NCBI RefSeq assembly: GCF_005503145.1
Contig: NZ_SCNV01000006.1
Span: 1 to 64,000 of the forward strand
Length of the DNA: 64,000 nucleotides
Source of the DNA: Burkholderia sp. 4M9327F10
GTDB taxonomy: Bacteria > Pseudomonadota > Gammaproteobacteria > Burkholderiales > Burkholderiaceae
Direction: 5' to 3'
Shown: in pieces, positions 17,505 through 26,600 of the stretch
Layout: each line of letters opens with the position of its first letter
How positions within the stretch are numbered: the first letter of the stretch is position 1
Program-made: the position numbers and the translations under genes
The notes under the pieces: model-generated
Seen by the model: the letters and a program-made list of their open reading frames with translations, nothing else
Told to the model about the DNA's origin: nothing
The model's database searches: none

Positions 17505-18338
17505 ATGAAAGCGATTCACGTCAAGAACGTCTACAAGATCTTCGGACCGGCGAGCGCGCATGCGCGCGTGCTCGAACTGTTGCGGCAAGGCGCGTCCAAA
17601 GCGGACGTATTGGCGAAAACCGGCTGCAACGTCGGGCTCAATAACGTGAACCTGACCATCGAGCCGGGTCAGATCTTTGTCATCATGGGTTTGTCAGGTT
17701 CCGGAAAGTCGACGCTGGTGCGTCATCTGAACCGCCTGATCGATCCGAGCGCCGGCGAGATTCTGGTGGACGGCAAGGACATCCTGAAGCTCAATGCGAG
17801 CGGCCTGCGCGAGTTGCGCCGCTATCGCATCAGCATGGTGTTTCAGAACTTCGGGCTGCTGCCGCATGCGACGGTTCTGGAAAACGCGGCCTATGCGTTG
17901 CGCACCCGTGGCGAAGCGCGCGCGGCGGCGTTTGCTGCTGCGCGTGACTGGTTGAAGAAAGTCGGTCTTGAAGGCTATGCGGAGAAGTTTCCGGACGAAC
18001 TCTCCGGTGGAATGCGGCAGCGCGTAGGCCTTGCCCGCGCGCTTGCCGCCGATACGGACGTCGTGCTGATGGACGAAGCGTTCTCCGCATTGGACCCGTT
18101 GATTCGCACGGAAATGCAGGATCAGTTGCTTGAGTTGCAGGCGACGCTCAACAAGACCGTGGTGTTCATTACCCACGACCTCGACGAAGCGCTGCGCCTG
18201 GGCACGCGGATCGCGATTCTGCGTGACGGCGAGCTGGTGCAGCAGGGCAGTCCGCAGGAGATTTTGCGCAATCCGGCGAACGATTACGTGCGCCGCTTCG
18301 TGGAGCGGCGCGGGGAACGCACGGAGCTGGCGGCGTGA
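17505..18338 (+). CDS. ABC transporter ATP-binding protein, ProV/OpuAA type
   Basis: This is the 277-residue ATPase of the quaternary-amine importer. Walker A is [10 protein letters not shown], the signature is [15 protein letters not shown], Walker B is [13 protein letters not shown], and the H-loop is [13 protein letters not shown]. The QAT-type N-terminus ([29 protein letters not shown]) is as in other ProV proteins. The protein ends without the C-terminal CBS domains found in E. coli ProV, so osmotic gating through CBS is absent. The ATG at 17505 has AAGGAG eight bases upstream; the long upstream open frame overlaps the permease and is not used. Confidence 0.93.
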   Translation: MKAIHVKNVYKIFGPASAHARVLELLRQGASKADVLAKTGCNVGLNNVNLTIEPGQIFVIMGLSGSGKSTLVRHLNRLIDPSAGEILVDGKDILKLNASGLRELRRYRISMVFQNFGLLPHATVLENAAYALRTRGEARAAAFAAARDWLKKVGLEGYAEKFPDELSGGMRQRVGLARALAADTDVVLMDEAFSALDPLIRTEMQDQLLELQATLNKTVVFITHDLDEALRLGTRIAILRDGELVQQGSPQEILRNPANDYVRRFVERRGERTELAA

Positions 18339-18429
18339 GGATTGGATGGCCCGAAGGCTTAAAGGTCTCGGGATCACGTAGAGGCGGTGCGGCGCCGGCG
18401 TATAGGCGTATAGACGCATAGGCAGCGCC

Positions 18430-19086
18430 TCACTCCGCCTTGCCATCTTTAGGCCAGCGATTCTCGAACACGCAATCGGCGAGCGGCAGGCGGCTTGCCC
18501 ACCGTTCGGTTTCCAGCATCGGTTCCGCATAAAACCGATCGACGTGGCCGAGGCACAGAATCGCCACGGGCCGTGCGCCCTCGGGCATATGCAGCAGGGC
18601 GCGCACCGCGTCGACGTCGAACAGCGACACCCAGCCCATGCCGAGCCCTTCGGCGCGCGCCGCGAGCCACATGTTCTGGATCGCGCAGGCCACCGAGGCG
18701 AGATCCATTTCGGGCAGCGTGCGGCGTCCGAAGATGTGTTTCTCGCGGCCGTCCATCAACGCTATTACCAGCAGCTCGCCGCATTCGAGCATGCCTTCGA
18801 CCTTCAGCTTCATGAACTCGTCGCGCCGCTTGCCGAGTGCGTCGGCGGTGGCGAGCCGTTCGTGCTCGACGGCTTCATGCAGTGCAACACGCAGCGCCGG
18901 ATCGGTGATGCGCGCAATTCGCCACGGCTGCATGAAGCCGACGCTCGGCGCATGGTGCGCCGCCTCGAGCAGGCGTTGCAGCACGGCCGGGTCGACCGGG
19001 TCGCGCACGAAGTGCCGCATGTCACGCCGTTCATGGATGGCGCGGTAGACGGCCTCGCGATCGGAATCGTTAAAACAGTTCGCCAT
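18430..19086 (-). CDS. bluB: 5,6-dimethylbenzimidazole synthase BluB
   Basis: This is a 218-residue flavin-destructase-type nitroreductase that converts reduced FMN with oxygen to 5,6-dimethylbenzimidazole, the lower ligand of cobalamin. BluB hallmarks are visible: the RRDMRHF segment near the N-terminus, HHAPSVGFMQPWR, and AEGLGMGWVSLFD. The start at ATG 19086 overlaps the end of cobB by 17 bases, so the two are probably translationally coupled. The gene is the last of the leftward operon higBA-cobE-cobO-cobB-bluB. A longer in-frame start at 19176 would lie well inside cobB and is unlikely. Confidence 0.93.
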   Translation of the reverse strand: MANCFNDSDREAVYRAIHERRDMRHFVRDPVDPAVLQRLLEAAHHAPSVGFMQPWRIARITDPALRVALHEAVEHERLATADALGKRRDEFMKLKVEGMLECGELLVIALMDGREKHIFGRRTLPEMDLASVACAIQNMWLAARAEGLGMGWVSLFDVDAVRALLHMPEGARPVAILCLGHVDRFYAEPMLETERWASRLPLADCVFENRWPKDGKAE

Positions 19087-20368
19087 GAAACAGGGCGGCC
19101 GCGAAGGCCGGGTTGGAGGGCCAGTAGGCGTGCATATAGGTGGCGACGATCGGGCCGGCGCGGAATACGGCTTCACCCGGCGCGCCGGTTTGCGCGCGAG
19201 TGGCTGTTCGCACGGGTGCGAGCGGCGTCGTCAGCTTCGAGTAGTGAAACGTATGACCGGTCATGGTGCCATGGATGCCGTCTATCTGCTGCATGCCCAG
19301 TGCGGCAAGGCGGGGCTGCATCGCCGACTCGCCCGGCAGCAGGCCGAGCATCGGCGTGGTTGCGCCGTGGATATCGGTGAGCCGGTCGAGTAGATAGAGC
19401 ATACCGCCACATTCGGCGACGATGGGTTTTCGTGCTGCTGCATGGGCACGAATCGCGTCTGCGGTTTGCGTATGCCGTGACAGCGCGTCCGCGTGCAGCT
19501 CAGGATAGCCACCGGGCAGATAGAGCGCGTTCGCGCCGTCCGGCACCGGTTCGTCGGCAAGCGGTGAGAAATAGCTGAGGTGCGCGCCCAACGCTTCGAG
19601 TAGCGCGATATTGGCCGGATAGATGAAGGAGAAGGCCGCGTCGCGTGCAATCGCGATGTGCTGGCCGGCGAGCCAGCGCGGTAGCGGGGCACTGGCGGGC
19701 GCATCGAATGCCACCTGGGGCGGCAACTCGGCCAGCGGCGTAGCGGCGAGCGCGTCCGCGGCGCGATCGAGCCTCATGTCCAGATCGTCGACCTCGCCGG
19801 CCTGGTGCAGGCCCAGATGCCGCTCGGGCAATTCGATTTCTTCCGCGCTGCCGATATGCCCGGTCCAGCGCATGCCCGCGGGTAACGCCTCTTGCAGCAT
19901 CTGGGCATGGCGCGCCGAGCCGACCCGGTTGGCGAACACGCCATGAAACGGTACGCCGGGCCGGAATTGCGCGAGGCCGAAAGCCACCGCGCCGAAGGTC
20001 TGCGCCATCGCCTTGGCCGAAATCACCGTCACCACCGGCACGCCGAACACGGTGGCAAGATCGGCGCTGCTCGGCGTGCCGTCGTACAGGCCCATCACGC
20101 CCTCGATCAGGATCAGATCGGCCTCGGCCGCCGCCTGCGCGAGCAGCTCGCGGCAGGCGTGCTCGCCGACCATCCACAGATCGAGCGACAGGACCGGTGC
20201 GCCGCTTGCGCGGGCGAGGATCATCGGGTCCAGAAAATCCGGGCCGGTCTTGAAGACGCGCACGCGCCGCCCTTGCCGCCGGTGGTAGCGGGCGAGGCCG
20301 GCCGTGATCGTGGTTTTGCCCTGACCGGAGGCCGGTGCGCTGATGAACAGGGCGGGACAGGACGGCAC
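19070..20368 (-). CDS. cobB: Cobyrinate a,c-diamide synthase
   Basis: This 432-residue glutamine-dependent amidotransferase amidates the a and c side chains of the corrin ring (hydrogenobyrinate in the aerobic route). The N-terminal synthetase domain carries the P-loop SAPASGQGKTT (about 10-20) and the KTGPDFLDP segment. The C-terminal class I glutaminase-like domain carries the catalytic Cys in VAECGGMLYLLD (about 322) and FHYSKL near the end. Length and motifs match CobB/CbiA. It lies two bases downstream of cobO and overlaps bluB, forming a tight operon. Confidence 0.95.
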   Translation of the reverse strand: MPSCPALFISAPASGQGKTTITAGLARYHRRQGRRVRVFKTGPDFLDPMILARASGAPVLSLDLWMVGEHACRELLAQAAAEADLILIEGVMGLYDGTPSSADLATVFGVPVVTVISAKAMAQTFGAVAFGLAQFRPGVPFHGVFANRVGSARHAQMLQEALPAGMRWTGHIGSAEEIELPERHLGLHQAGEVDDLDMRLDRAADALAATPLAELPPQVAFDAPASAPLPRWLAGQHIAIARDAAFSFIYPANIALLEALGAHLSYFSPLADEPVPDGANALYLPGGYPELHADALSRHTQTADAIRAHAAARKPIVAECGGMLYLLDRLTDIHGATTPMLGLLPGESAMQPRLAALGMQQIDGIHGTMTGHTFHYSKLTTPLAPVRTATRAQTGAPGEAVFRAGPIVATYMHAYWPSNPAFAAALFHGELF

Positions 20369-20370
20369 GC

Positions 20371-20973
20371 TCAGAACTCCACGCCGCGCTGCGCTTTCAC
20401 GTGCTGCTCGCGGTACGGGTGCTTGACGATGCGCATTTCGGTAACGAGGTCCGCCGCTTCGATCAGCGCGTCCGGCGCGTGGCGCCCGGTGATGACCACA
20501 TGCAGCATCTCAGGGCGGGCGCCCACGACCGCCAGCACTTCGTCGAGCGGCAGGTACTCGTACTTCAGCACGGTGTTCAGCTCGTCGAGGATCACCATGT
20601 GATATTCGCCACTTTCGATCATCCGCCGTGCTTCGTCCCAGCCCTTGCGGGCGGTGGCCATGTCCGCTTCGCGGTTCTGGGTATTCCACGTGTAGCCGTC
20701 GCCCATCGTGACGAAATCGCAGTTGGCGATCTTGCCGAGAAAGTCGCGCTCAGACGTATGCAACGCGCCTTTGATGAACTGCACGACGCCAAGCCGCATG
20801 CCGTGGCCGAGCACGCGTACCGCCATGCCGAACGCGGCGGTGGTCTTGCCCTTTCCGGTGCCGGTATTGACGATCAGCAGACCCTTTTCGATGGTCGCTT
20901 CAGCCTGCTTTTTCTCGTGGCCTTCGCGCCGCCGCTGGGTCATGCGCAGATGCGATTCGGGATCGGTTTTCAT
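20371..20973 (-). CDS. cobO: Cob(I)yrinic acid a,c-diamide adenosyltransferase
   Basis: This 200-residue enzyme adds the 5'-deoxyadenosyl group to the reduced corrinoid. The P-loop NTGTGKGKTTAAFG, the GVVQFIKG segment and DELNTVLKYEYLP are diagnostic of the CobO/BtuR/CobA family. I chose the ATG at 20973 (MKTDPESHLRMTQ), which has an AGGAC sequence upstream; the frame is open to 21048. The first 74 bases overlap the end of cobE in another frame. It is the second cobalamin gene in the leftward operon. Confidence 0.95.
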   Translation of the reverse strand: MKTDPESHLRMTQRRREGHEKKQAEATIEKGLLIVNTGTGKGKTTAAFGMAVRVLGHGMRLGVVQFIKGALHTSERDFLGKIANCDFVTMGDGYTWNTQNREADMATARKGWDEARRMIESGEYHMVILDELNTVLKYEYLPLDEVLAVVGARPEMLHVVITGRHAPDALIEAADLVTEMRIVKHPYREQHVKAQRGVEF

Positions 20974-21424
20974 GGCGGGTCCTGTTTGCTGGTGAGTCGG
21001 ATTCGGTTGTGTGGGTGAGCGACGTAGCTGCGTGCATCGCAATGGCAACAGTCACGCCGTCGAGCACGGTTTTGGGGACGAGCAGGCGGCCCGCGGAGGC
21101 GGCGAGCAGCGCGCAGGGTTCACAGACGCCGTCCACGCCGAGATGTACACGCACGGTGGATGAGGGAGTCGGCAGTTCGGACACGGTTGCCACTTCGGCG
21201 CGGCTGAAAATCCGCAAAGGCAGCGCGTGGCGCGCGCAGAATTCAAGCAGGCCGGGTTCGTCGGCTTTGGATTCGATGGTGGCAACGGTCCGGATCGCCG
21301 CCAACGGGTAGGCGCCGAGTGCGGCCTGAACCGCTGCTGCAATCTGGTCCGCGCAGGTGTGCCGTTTGCAGCCTATGCCGATGCTGAGGGTTTTATCGGC
21401 ACCGTCGAAATTGCTTTCCTTCAC
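20900..21424 (-). CDS. cobE: Cobalamin biosynthesis protein CobE/CbiG-C type
   Basis: This 174-residue protein carries the CbiG C-terminal domain as a stand-alone protein (CobE in the aerobic pathway). Key elements are GIGCKRHTC near the N-terminus and IESKADEPGLLEFC. Its biochemical role is not firmly established; in CbiG the full protein opens the ring-A lactone. The start is a GTG at 21424, only three bases after the higA stop, which ties it to the toxin-antitoxin transcript. The last 25 codons overlap cobO and are basic and low in complexity, so the true domain ends at about residue 135. Confidence 0.85.
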   Translation of the reverse strand: MKESNFDGADKTLSIGIGCKRHTCADQIAAAVQAALGAYPLAAIRTVATIESKADEPGLLEFCARHALPLRIFSRAEVATVSELPTPSSTVRVHLGVDGVCEPCALLAASAGRLLVPKTVLDGVTVAIAMHAATSLTHTTESDSPANRTRHENRSRIASAHDPAAARRPREKAG

Positions 21425-21427
21425 ACT

Positions 21428-21712
21428 CTAGGCAGCGCTCAGCGGGTGAAGATCAGACAGATCGATCTTGGCCGCTTCCTCAAGATCGTAGTCGGACTGC
21501 AGGCCAAGCCAGAACTGCGGCGTGGTTCCGAGCACGATCGAGAGCCGCAGCGCCGTGTCTGCTGACACGGCGCGCTCGCCGTGCACGATCTCATTGATTC
21601 GCCGCGGCGGCACCTTCATCGCACGCGCCAACGCGTTCTGGCTCATGCCCATCGGGACCAGAAATTCCTCGTTGAGGACTTCGCCCGGGTGAATATTTCC
21701 AAGTTTGTCCAT
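21428..21712 (-). CDS. higA: HigA-family antitoxin (XRE HTH)
   Basis: This 94-residue antitoxin has the HigA N-terminus (NIHPGEVLNEEFLVPMGMSQNALARAM) and an XRE helix-turn-helix at about 22-70 (PPRRINEIVHGERAVSADTALRLS). It neutralises the HigB toxin encoded immediately upstream and should repress the shared promoter. The ATG at 21712 follows a GAGGAG ribosome-binding site; the upstream in-frame extension to 21757 is not needed. It lies ten bases after higB, the reversed toxin-first order typical of higBA. The stop codon is three bases from the cobE start, an odd placement inside a biosynthetic operon. Confidence 0.92.
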   Translation of the reverse strand: MDKLGNIHPGEVLNEEFLVPMGMSQNALARAMKVPPRRINEIVHGERAVSADTALRLSIVLGTTPQFWLGLQSDYDLEEAAKIDLSDLHPLSAA

Positions 21713-21722
21713 GGTTTGCTCC

Positions 21723-22007
21723 TCAGTGGTAGTCGACGATTTCCACGTCGTAGGCACTGCCGTTATGCCAACGAAAACAGATGCGCCACTGGTCGTTGAT
21801 CCTGATGCTGTGCTGGCCAGCGCGGTCGCCTTTGAGCAGTTCGAGACGATTCGCAGGCGGAATTCTCAGATCGGCCAACGCGTGGGCGTTGTTCAACATC
21901 CGCAATTTGCGGCGCGCCACTGGCTGAATTTCCGCCGGCAGTCGCTTCGAGCGCTCGCCGGACCAGATTAGCGCGGTCTCTTTGTCAGTGATGTTGTTGA
22001 TCGCCAT
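21723..22007 (-). CDS. higB: HigB/RelE-family toxin
   Basis: This 94-residue protein belongs to the plasmid-maintenance killer (HigB) group of the RelE/ParE superfamily, ribosome-dependent mRNA interferases. Conserved features are KRLPAEIQPVARRKLRML, RIPPANRLELLKGDRAGQHSIRINDQWRICFRW and the C-terminal VEIVDYH. Length and motifs are intact, so it is probably functional. I chose the ATG at 22007; a TTG two codons upstream is possible. The start lies nine bases from the operator dyads at 22016-22049. Confidence 0.92.
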   Translation of the reverse strand: MAINNITDKETALIWSGERSKRLPAEIQPVARRKLRMLNNAHALADLRIPPANRLELLKGDRAGQHSIRINDQWRICFRWHNGSAYDVEIVDYH

Positions 22008-22015
22008 GGCCAATT

Positions 22016-22049
22016 ATAACGCGTCGCGTTATATAACGCAATGCGTCAT
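22016..22049. promoter_or_regulatory. Tandem dyad operator of higBA
   Basis: Two adjacent inverted repeats share the same half-site: ATAACGC-GTC-GCGTTAT (22016-22032, perfect) and ATAACGC-AAT-GCGTCAT (22033-22049, one mismatch). They sit directly upstream of the higB start on the leftward strand. Two 17-bp dyads in phase fit cooperative autoregulation by HigA, alone or with HigB. Because cobE, cobO, cobB and bluB follow in the same direction, this operator may also affect their transcription. Confidence 0.72.
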
Positions 22050-22121
22050 AGAGCGCGCAGCCGTGGCTGACCCCGCCCGCTTCCTTGACGCGCGGGCCTC
22101 CCGGGCCTACACTCCCACGCA

Positions 22122-22362
22122 CTTTGGTGCTCGCGCGCGCGTTCCTGCGCGCGCAGTTAAACGGGAAACAGGGCGTCTGCCTGCAACGGACCGGACCAAC
22201 CTGTGCTGCCCCCGCAACGGTAAGCGAAGGCATCGCGCAAGCGGTGCAAAGCCGGCTTCAATGTCTGCGCGCAAGGTCGCGCACGCATGCAACCACTGGG
22301 CGGGAAACCCCTCGCCTGGGAAGGGGAAGCGGCGTTTTCGCCAGCCCGGATACCGGCCAGAG
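22122..22362 (+). ncRNA. Cobalamin riboswitch
   Basis: The 5' leader of cobW has the conserved parts of the cobalamin (B12) riboswitch in order: GGTGC at 22126, a TTAAACGGGAAACAGG segment from about 22157, the core GCTGCCCCCGCAACGGTAAGC at 22204-22224, ACCACTGGG from about 22292, and the B12 box AGCCCGGATACCGGCC at 22343-22358. Binding of adenosylcobalamin would reduce expression of the downstream cobW-cobN-chelatase genes. It reads rightward only; the divergent higBA-cob operon has no such element. Confidence 0.95.
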
Positions 22363-22607
22363 AAGACGGTTGGCGCCGCGGGGATGCGGCCTGTTTCCAC
22401 CACTTCAGTTCACCACGTCACGATGCTTTTCTGGCGCTGTTGCTGCGCCCTTATTGGTCCCCGCGCTGTCCCCGCGTTTTCGTCAGAAACCTCTCGCCCT
22501 CGCCGGCGATGCACTCGCGCTTTGAGCACCCGTTGCGCGGTCTCGCCGGCCTGCCCAATGTGAAACACGTTTGGACGGACTAACCATGCAAAATCCCCGT
22601 CACGGTC
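22363..22607 (+). other. Long leader between riboswitch and cobW
   Basis: About 245 bases separate the B12 box from the first usable cobW start. This is where the riboswitch expression platform should lie. Short frames here have no recognised product. An ATG at 22585 begins a frame that is out of register with cobW, while the in-frame codons back to the TAA at 22581 would encode the expected CobW N-terminus without a start codon. Confidence 0.6.
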
Positions 22608-23651
22608 GTGACAGGCTTTCTCGGCAGCGGTAAAACCACGCTATTGCGGCACATTCTTCAGCACGCAGGCGGCAAGCGCATTGCGGTGATCGTCAACGAG
22701 TTCGGCGAACTCGGCATTGACGGCGAGATCCTCAAGGGCTGCGGTATCGGCTGTGACGAAAACGGCAACGAGACCGAAGGTCAATTGTATGAACTGGCCA
22801 ACGGCTGCCTGTGCTGTACGGTGCAGGAAGAGTTTTTCCCGGTAATGGAAAAGCTGGTGGAACGGCGCGAGCAGATCGATCACGTGCTGATCGAAACCTC
22901 CGGCCTTGCGTTGCCGAAACCGCTGGTGCAGGCATTCAACTGGCCGGCCATCAAGAACAGCTTCACGGTGGATGCGGTGGTAACGGTGGTGGATGGCCCG
23001 GCTGCGGCGAGCGGCCAGTTTGCCGATAACCCGGTGGCCGTGGATGCGCAACGCAAGGCCGATCCGAACCTCGATCACGAATCGCCGCTGCATGAGCTGT
23101 TCGAAGACCAGTTGTCGGCGGCGGATCTCGTGATCCTGAACAAGACGGATCTGCTCGACGAGGTGCAGCAAGGCGCGGTCGAAGCGCTGATCCGCGAAGA
23201 GATTCCGTCGCAGGTGAAGGTCGTGCGCGCGCACATGGGGCAACTGGACCTGCACACGCTGCTCGGTCTGGAAGCGGCTTCGGAAGCGACGATCCACCTG
23301 CGCCACGATCATCACGGCTCGGCCGAAGATGCGGATCACCATCACGACGAGTTCGATTCGGTGGTGGTGCAGGCGCAGACGCCGTCGCGCGAAGGCGCGA
23401 TTGCCGCGTTGCAGAGCCTTGTGGAGAGCAACACGATTTACCGGGTGAAGGGTTTCGCTGTCTTGCCGGGTGCGCCGATGCGTCTGGTCATTCAAGGCGT
23501 GGGCCGGCGCTTCGACAGCTATTTCGACCGCCGCTGGCAAGCCGGTGAAGCGCAGCAAAGCCGCTTTGTGCTGATCGGCGAAGATCTCGACCAGGCCGCC
23601 TTGCAAGCGGCGTTCGACGCCGCGCTTCACGCCGAAGCGCAACAGGAGTAA
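22608..23651 (+). CDS. cobW: CobW, G3E-family GTPase
   Basis: This 347-residue G3E GTPase is thought to deliver metal (cobalt) for cobalamin synthesis. It has Walker A GFLGSGKTTLL, the EFGELGIDGE segment, the CxCC metal-binding motif (GCLCC), IETSGLALPKP and a guanine-specificity NKTD motif. A histidine-rich loop (HLRHDHHG and DADHHHDE) before the C-terminal CobW domain supports metal binding. The only usable in-frame start is the GTG at 22608, which puts the P-loop at residue 3 and drops the first beta strand. The codons just upstream encode KIPVTVV, the expected strand, but no ATG is in frame (TAA at 22581, ATG at 22585 out of frame). Confidence 0.9.
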   Translation: MTGFLGSGKTTLLRHILQHAGGKRIAVIVNEFGELGIDGEILKGCGIGCDENGNETEGQLYELANGCLCCTVQEEFFPVMEKLVERREQIDHVLIETSGLALPKPLVQAFNWPAIKNSFTVDAVVTVVDGPAAASGQFADNPVAVDAQRKADPNLDHESPLHELFEDQLSAADLVILNKTDLLDEVQQGAVEALIREEIPSQVKVVRAHMGQLDLHTLLGLEAASEATIHLRHDHHGSAEDADHHHDEFDSVVVQAQTPSREGAIAALQSLVESNTIYRVKGFAVLPGAPMRLVIQGVGRRFDSYFDRRWQAGEAQQSRFVLIGEDLDQAALQAAFDAALHAEAQQE

Positions 23652-23657
23652 CCAGTC

Positions 23658-26600
23658 ATGCATCTGCTGCGCACCACGCCGGGTGGCTTCGTCGACGACA
23701 CCCAGGGTGTCATCCGTATCGATCAGCAGCCCGCCGAGATCGTGGTGCTCAGCTCCGCCGATACGACGCTGTCCTTGCTCGCCAGCGTCGTGCCACGCCT
23801 CGGTCCCGGTTTTCCGAGCGTGCGGCTCGCGAACGTCACGTATCTGCGGCAACCGGCTTCGGTCGATTTCTACGTCGACGACGTTTTGCAGCATGCGCGT
23901 GTCGTGGTGGTCGATCACCTGGGCGGCGAAGCTTACTGGCCGTATGGTATCGAGCAGGTCGTCGCGTTTGCCGGACGCAAGCAGCAGATGCTGGCAATGT
24001 TCTCCGGCGATTTGCAGGAAGATCCGAACCTGCTCGCCCGCAGCACGGCAGATGCGGCGCTGTGCCATCAGCTTTGGCGCTATCTGCGCGAGGGCGGTGC
24101 GCAGAACGCCGAGGCGTTTTTGCGCTGCATCGCCTACCGTGCGCTCGGCTGGGGGCAGGAGCCGGCGGCGCCGCGCGTATTGCCGGCGGCCACGCTTTAT
24201 CACCCTGAACACCACACGCCGACGATTGATGATTGGCAAGCCCGCTGGCGCGCGGACGCGCCGGTCGTCGCGATCCTGTTCTATAAGGCGCATCTGCAGG
24301 CCGCCAATACGGCGGTATTCGATGCGCTGATCGAGGCGCTCGAAGCGCAAGGCATGAATCCACTGCCGATTGCGCTGACCTCGCTCAAGGACGCCATGAG
24401 CCGCGAGGTGTTGCAGCAGTTGTGCGCGCAACATGATGTCACGCTGGTGCTGAACACGACCGCGTTCGCCGCCACGGCAATCGACGATCCCGATCCGCTG
24501 GCGCTAGCCGGCGACGCCCCGGTGCTGCAGGTGATCCTGAGCGGGGGAAACCGCGAGGACTGGGTCAAGGATAACCAGGGATTGAACTCGCGCGATATTG
24601 CCATGCATATCGCGCTACCCGAGGTGGACGGCCGCATCATCACGCGGGCGATCAGCTTCAAGGGGCTCGCGTATCGCTGCCCGCATACCGAAGTGGACGT
24701 GGTGCGCTACCAGCCCGATCACGAACGCATTGCATTTCTGGCGGCGCTGAGCCACCGCTGGTGCCGCTTGCGCACGCTGGATAACGCGGATAAGAAGCTC
24801 GCGTTGATCCTCGCGAACTATCCGATGAGCGAAGGGCGCATCGGCAACGGAGTGGGGCTAGATACGCCGGCTTCGGTGGTGGGCATCCTCGAGATGCTCG
24901 CGGCACAAGGTTATCGCCTGCCCGAGTTGCCCGCGAACGGCGATGCATTGCTGCGCAAGCTGACCGAAGGCGTGACCAACGACCCGGTGGTGCGCGATCT
25001 GCGCCCCGCATTGCAGAGCTTCGCGCTCGACGACTATCTGATGCATTTCGCGCGTCTGCCGGCCGAGGCAAGAGACGCCCTGGTCGCACGCTGGGGGCCG
25101 CCCGAGCAAGACCCGACACTGCGGCGCGGCCGCTTCATGATCGCCGGCTGGCGCTGCGGCCACGTGTTCGTGGGGATTCAGCCGTCACGCTCGCGCGAGC
25201 AGGGCGATTACGCAAGCTATCACGATGCCGAGCTCGTGCCGCCGCATGCGTACCTCGCGTTCTACTTCTGGTTGCGTCACCAGTTTGGCGTCGATGCGCT
25301 CGTTCACGTCGGCAAGCACGGCAACCTCGAATGGCTGCCGGGCAAGAGCGTCGCGTTGAGCGACGCGTGCTGGCCCGATCTGATTCTGGGGCCGCTGCCG
25401 CATCTGTATCCGTTTATCGTCAACGATCCGGGCGAGGGCAGTCAGGCGAAGCGTCGTGCCCAGGCTGTGATCATCGATCATCTGATGCCACCGCTCACGC
25501 GTGCCGAAAGCTATGGCCCGTTGCAGGACCTCGAACGCCAGGTCGACGAGTACTGCGAAGCATTGATGGTCGACCCGCGCCGCTCGAAGCTCTTGCGGCG
25601 CACGATTCTGGCCACCATCGTCGAACATCGTCTGCATGAAGAGCTGAGTCTGAGCGAGCCGAACGGGCAGGACGCCGAAGATGCGCTGCTGACGCGCGTC
25701 GATGCATGGCTATGCGAGCTCAAGGAAGCGCAGATTCGCGATGGCCTGCACACCTTCGGCCGCTCGCCCGAGGGCATGCAGCGGCGCGATACGCTGCTCG
25801 CGCTCGGACGCTTTCCGGTGGGCGACGGGCGCGGCAGCAAAGCGGGTCTTGTCGATGCCCTGGCGCGCGATCTGCAGATGGCGCATCTGTTCGACCCGCT
25901 CTCGGCGGACTGGGCAGCGGTATGGGACGGTCCGCGGCCCGCGGTCCTGCAGCAGGTCAGCGATGCGCCGTGGCGTCACAACGGCGACACCCGTGAACGG
26001 CTCGAATTGCTCGCCAGCGCGTTGCTGACGCCAATGTGCGGCGGCCCCGATGCCGGCGTGACCCTGCCCGCCGCGGGGACGCTGCCGCAAACCGGACTCG
26101 TGCTCGAACGTTTGCGCAACGACGTGCTGCCGAGACTCGACGCATGCGGCGCCGAAGAGATGCGGCACCTCAGGCGCGGGCTCGAAGGCCGCTTCGTGCC
26201 GGCCGGGCCCAGCGGTTCGCCCTCGCGCGGCCGGCCCGATGTGCTGCCTACCGGCCGCAATTTCTATTCGGTCGACACGCGCGCCATTCCCACCCAGGCT
26301 GCCTGGGCGCTGGGCCTGAAGTCGGCGCAGCACCTGATCGAGCGGCATCTGCAGGAGCACGGCGATTATCCGCGGGCGATTGGTCTCTCGGTGTGGGGCA
26401 CCGCGACCATGCGCACCGGCGGCGACGATATCGCCCAGGCGATGGCGCTTATCGGTGTGCGGCCGAAGTGGGCGCCCGGCAGCCATCGCGTGACCGACTT
26501 CGAGATCATGCCAATGGAGGCTTTCGACCGGCCGCGTATCGACGTCACGCTACGCGTGTCCGGTTTCTTCCGTGACGCGTTCGCGAACGTGATGCATCTG

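Noticed and set aside
22085..22583. Small open frames within the riboswitch and leader
   Set aside because: They overlap conserved riboswitch segments and encode nothing recognisable, including no cobalt-transport (CbtA/CbtB) pattern.
22641..24434. 597-codon antisense frame over cobW and cobN
   Set aside because: It mirrors two clearly recognised genes and its product has the Arg/Gln/His composition of a shadow frame.
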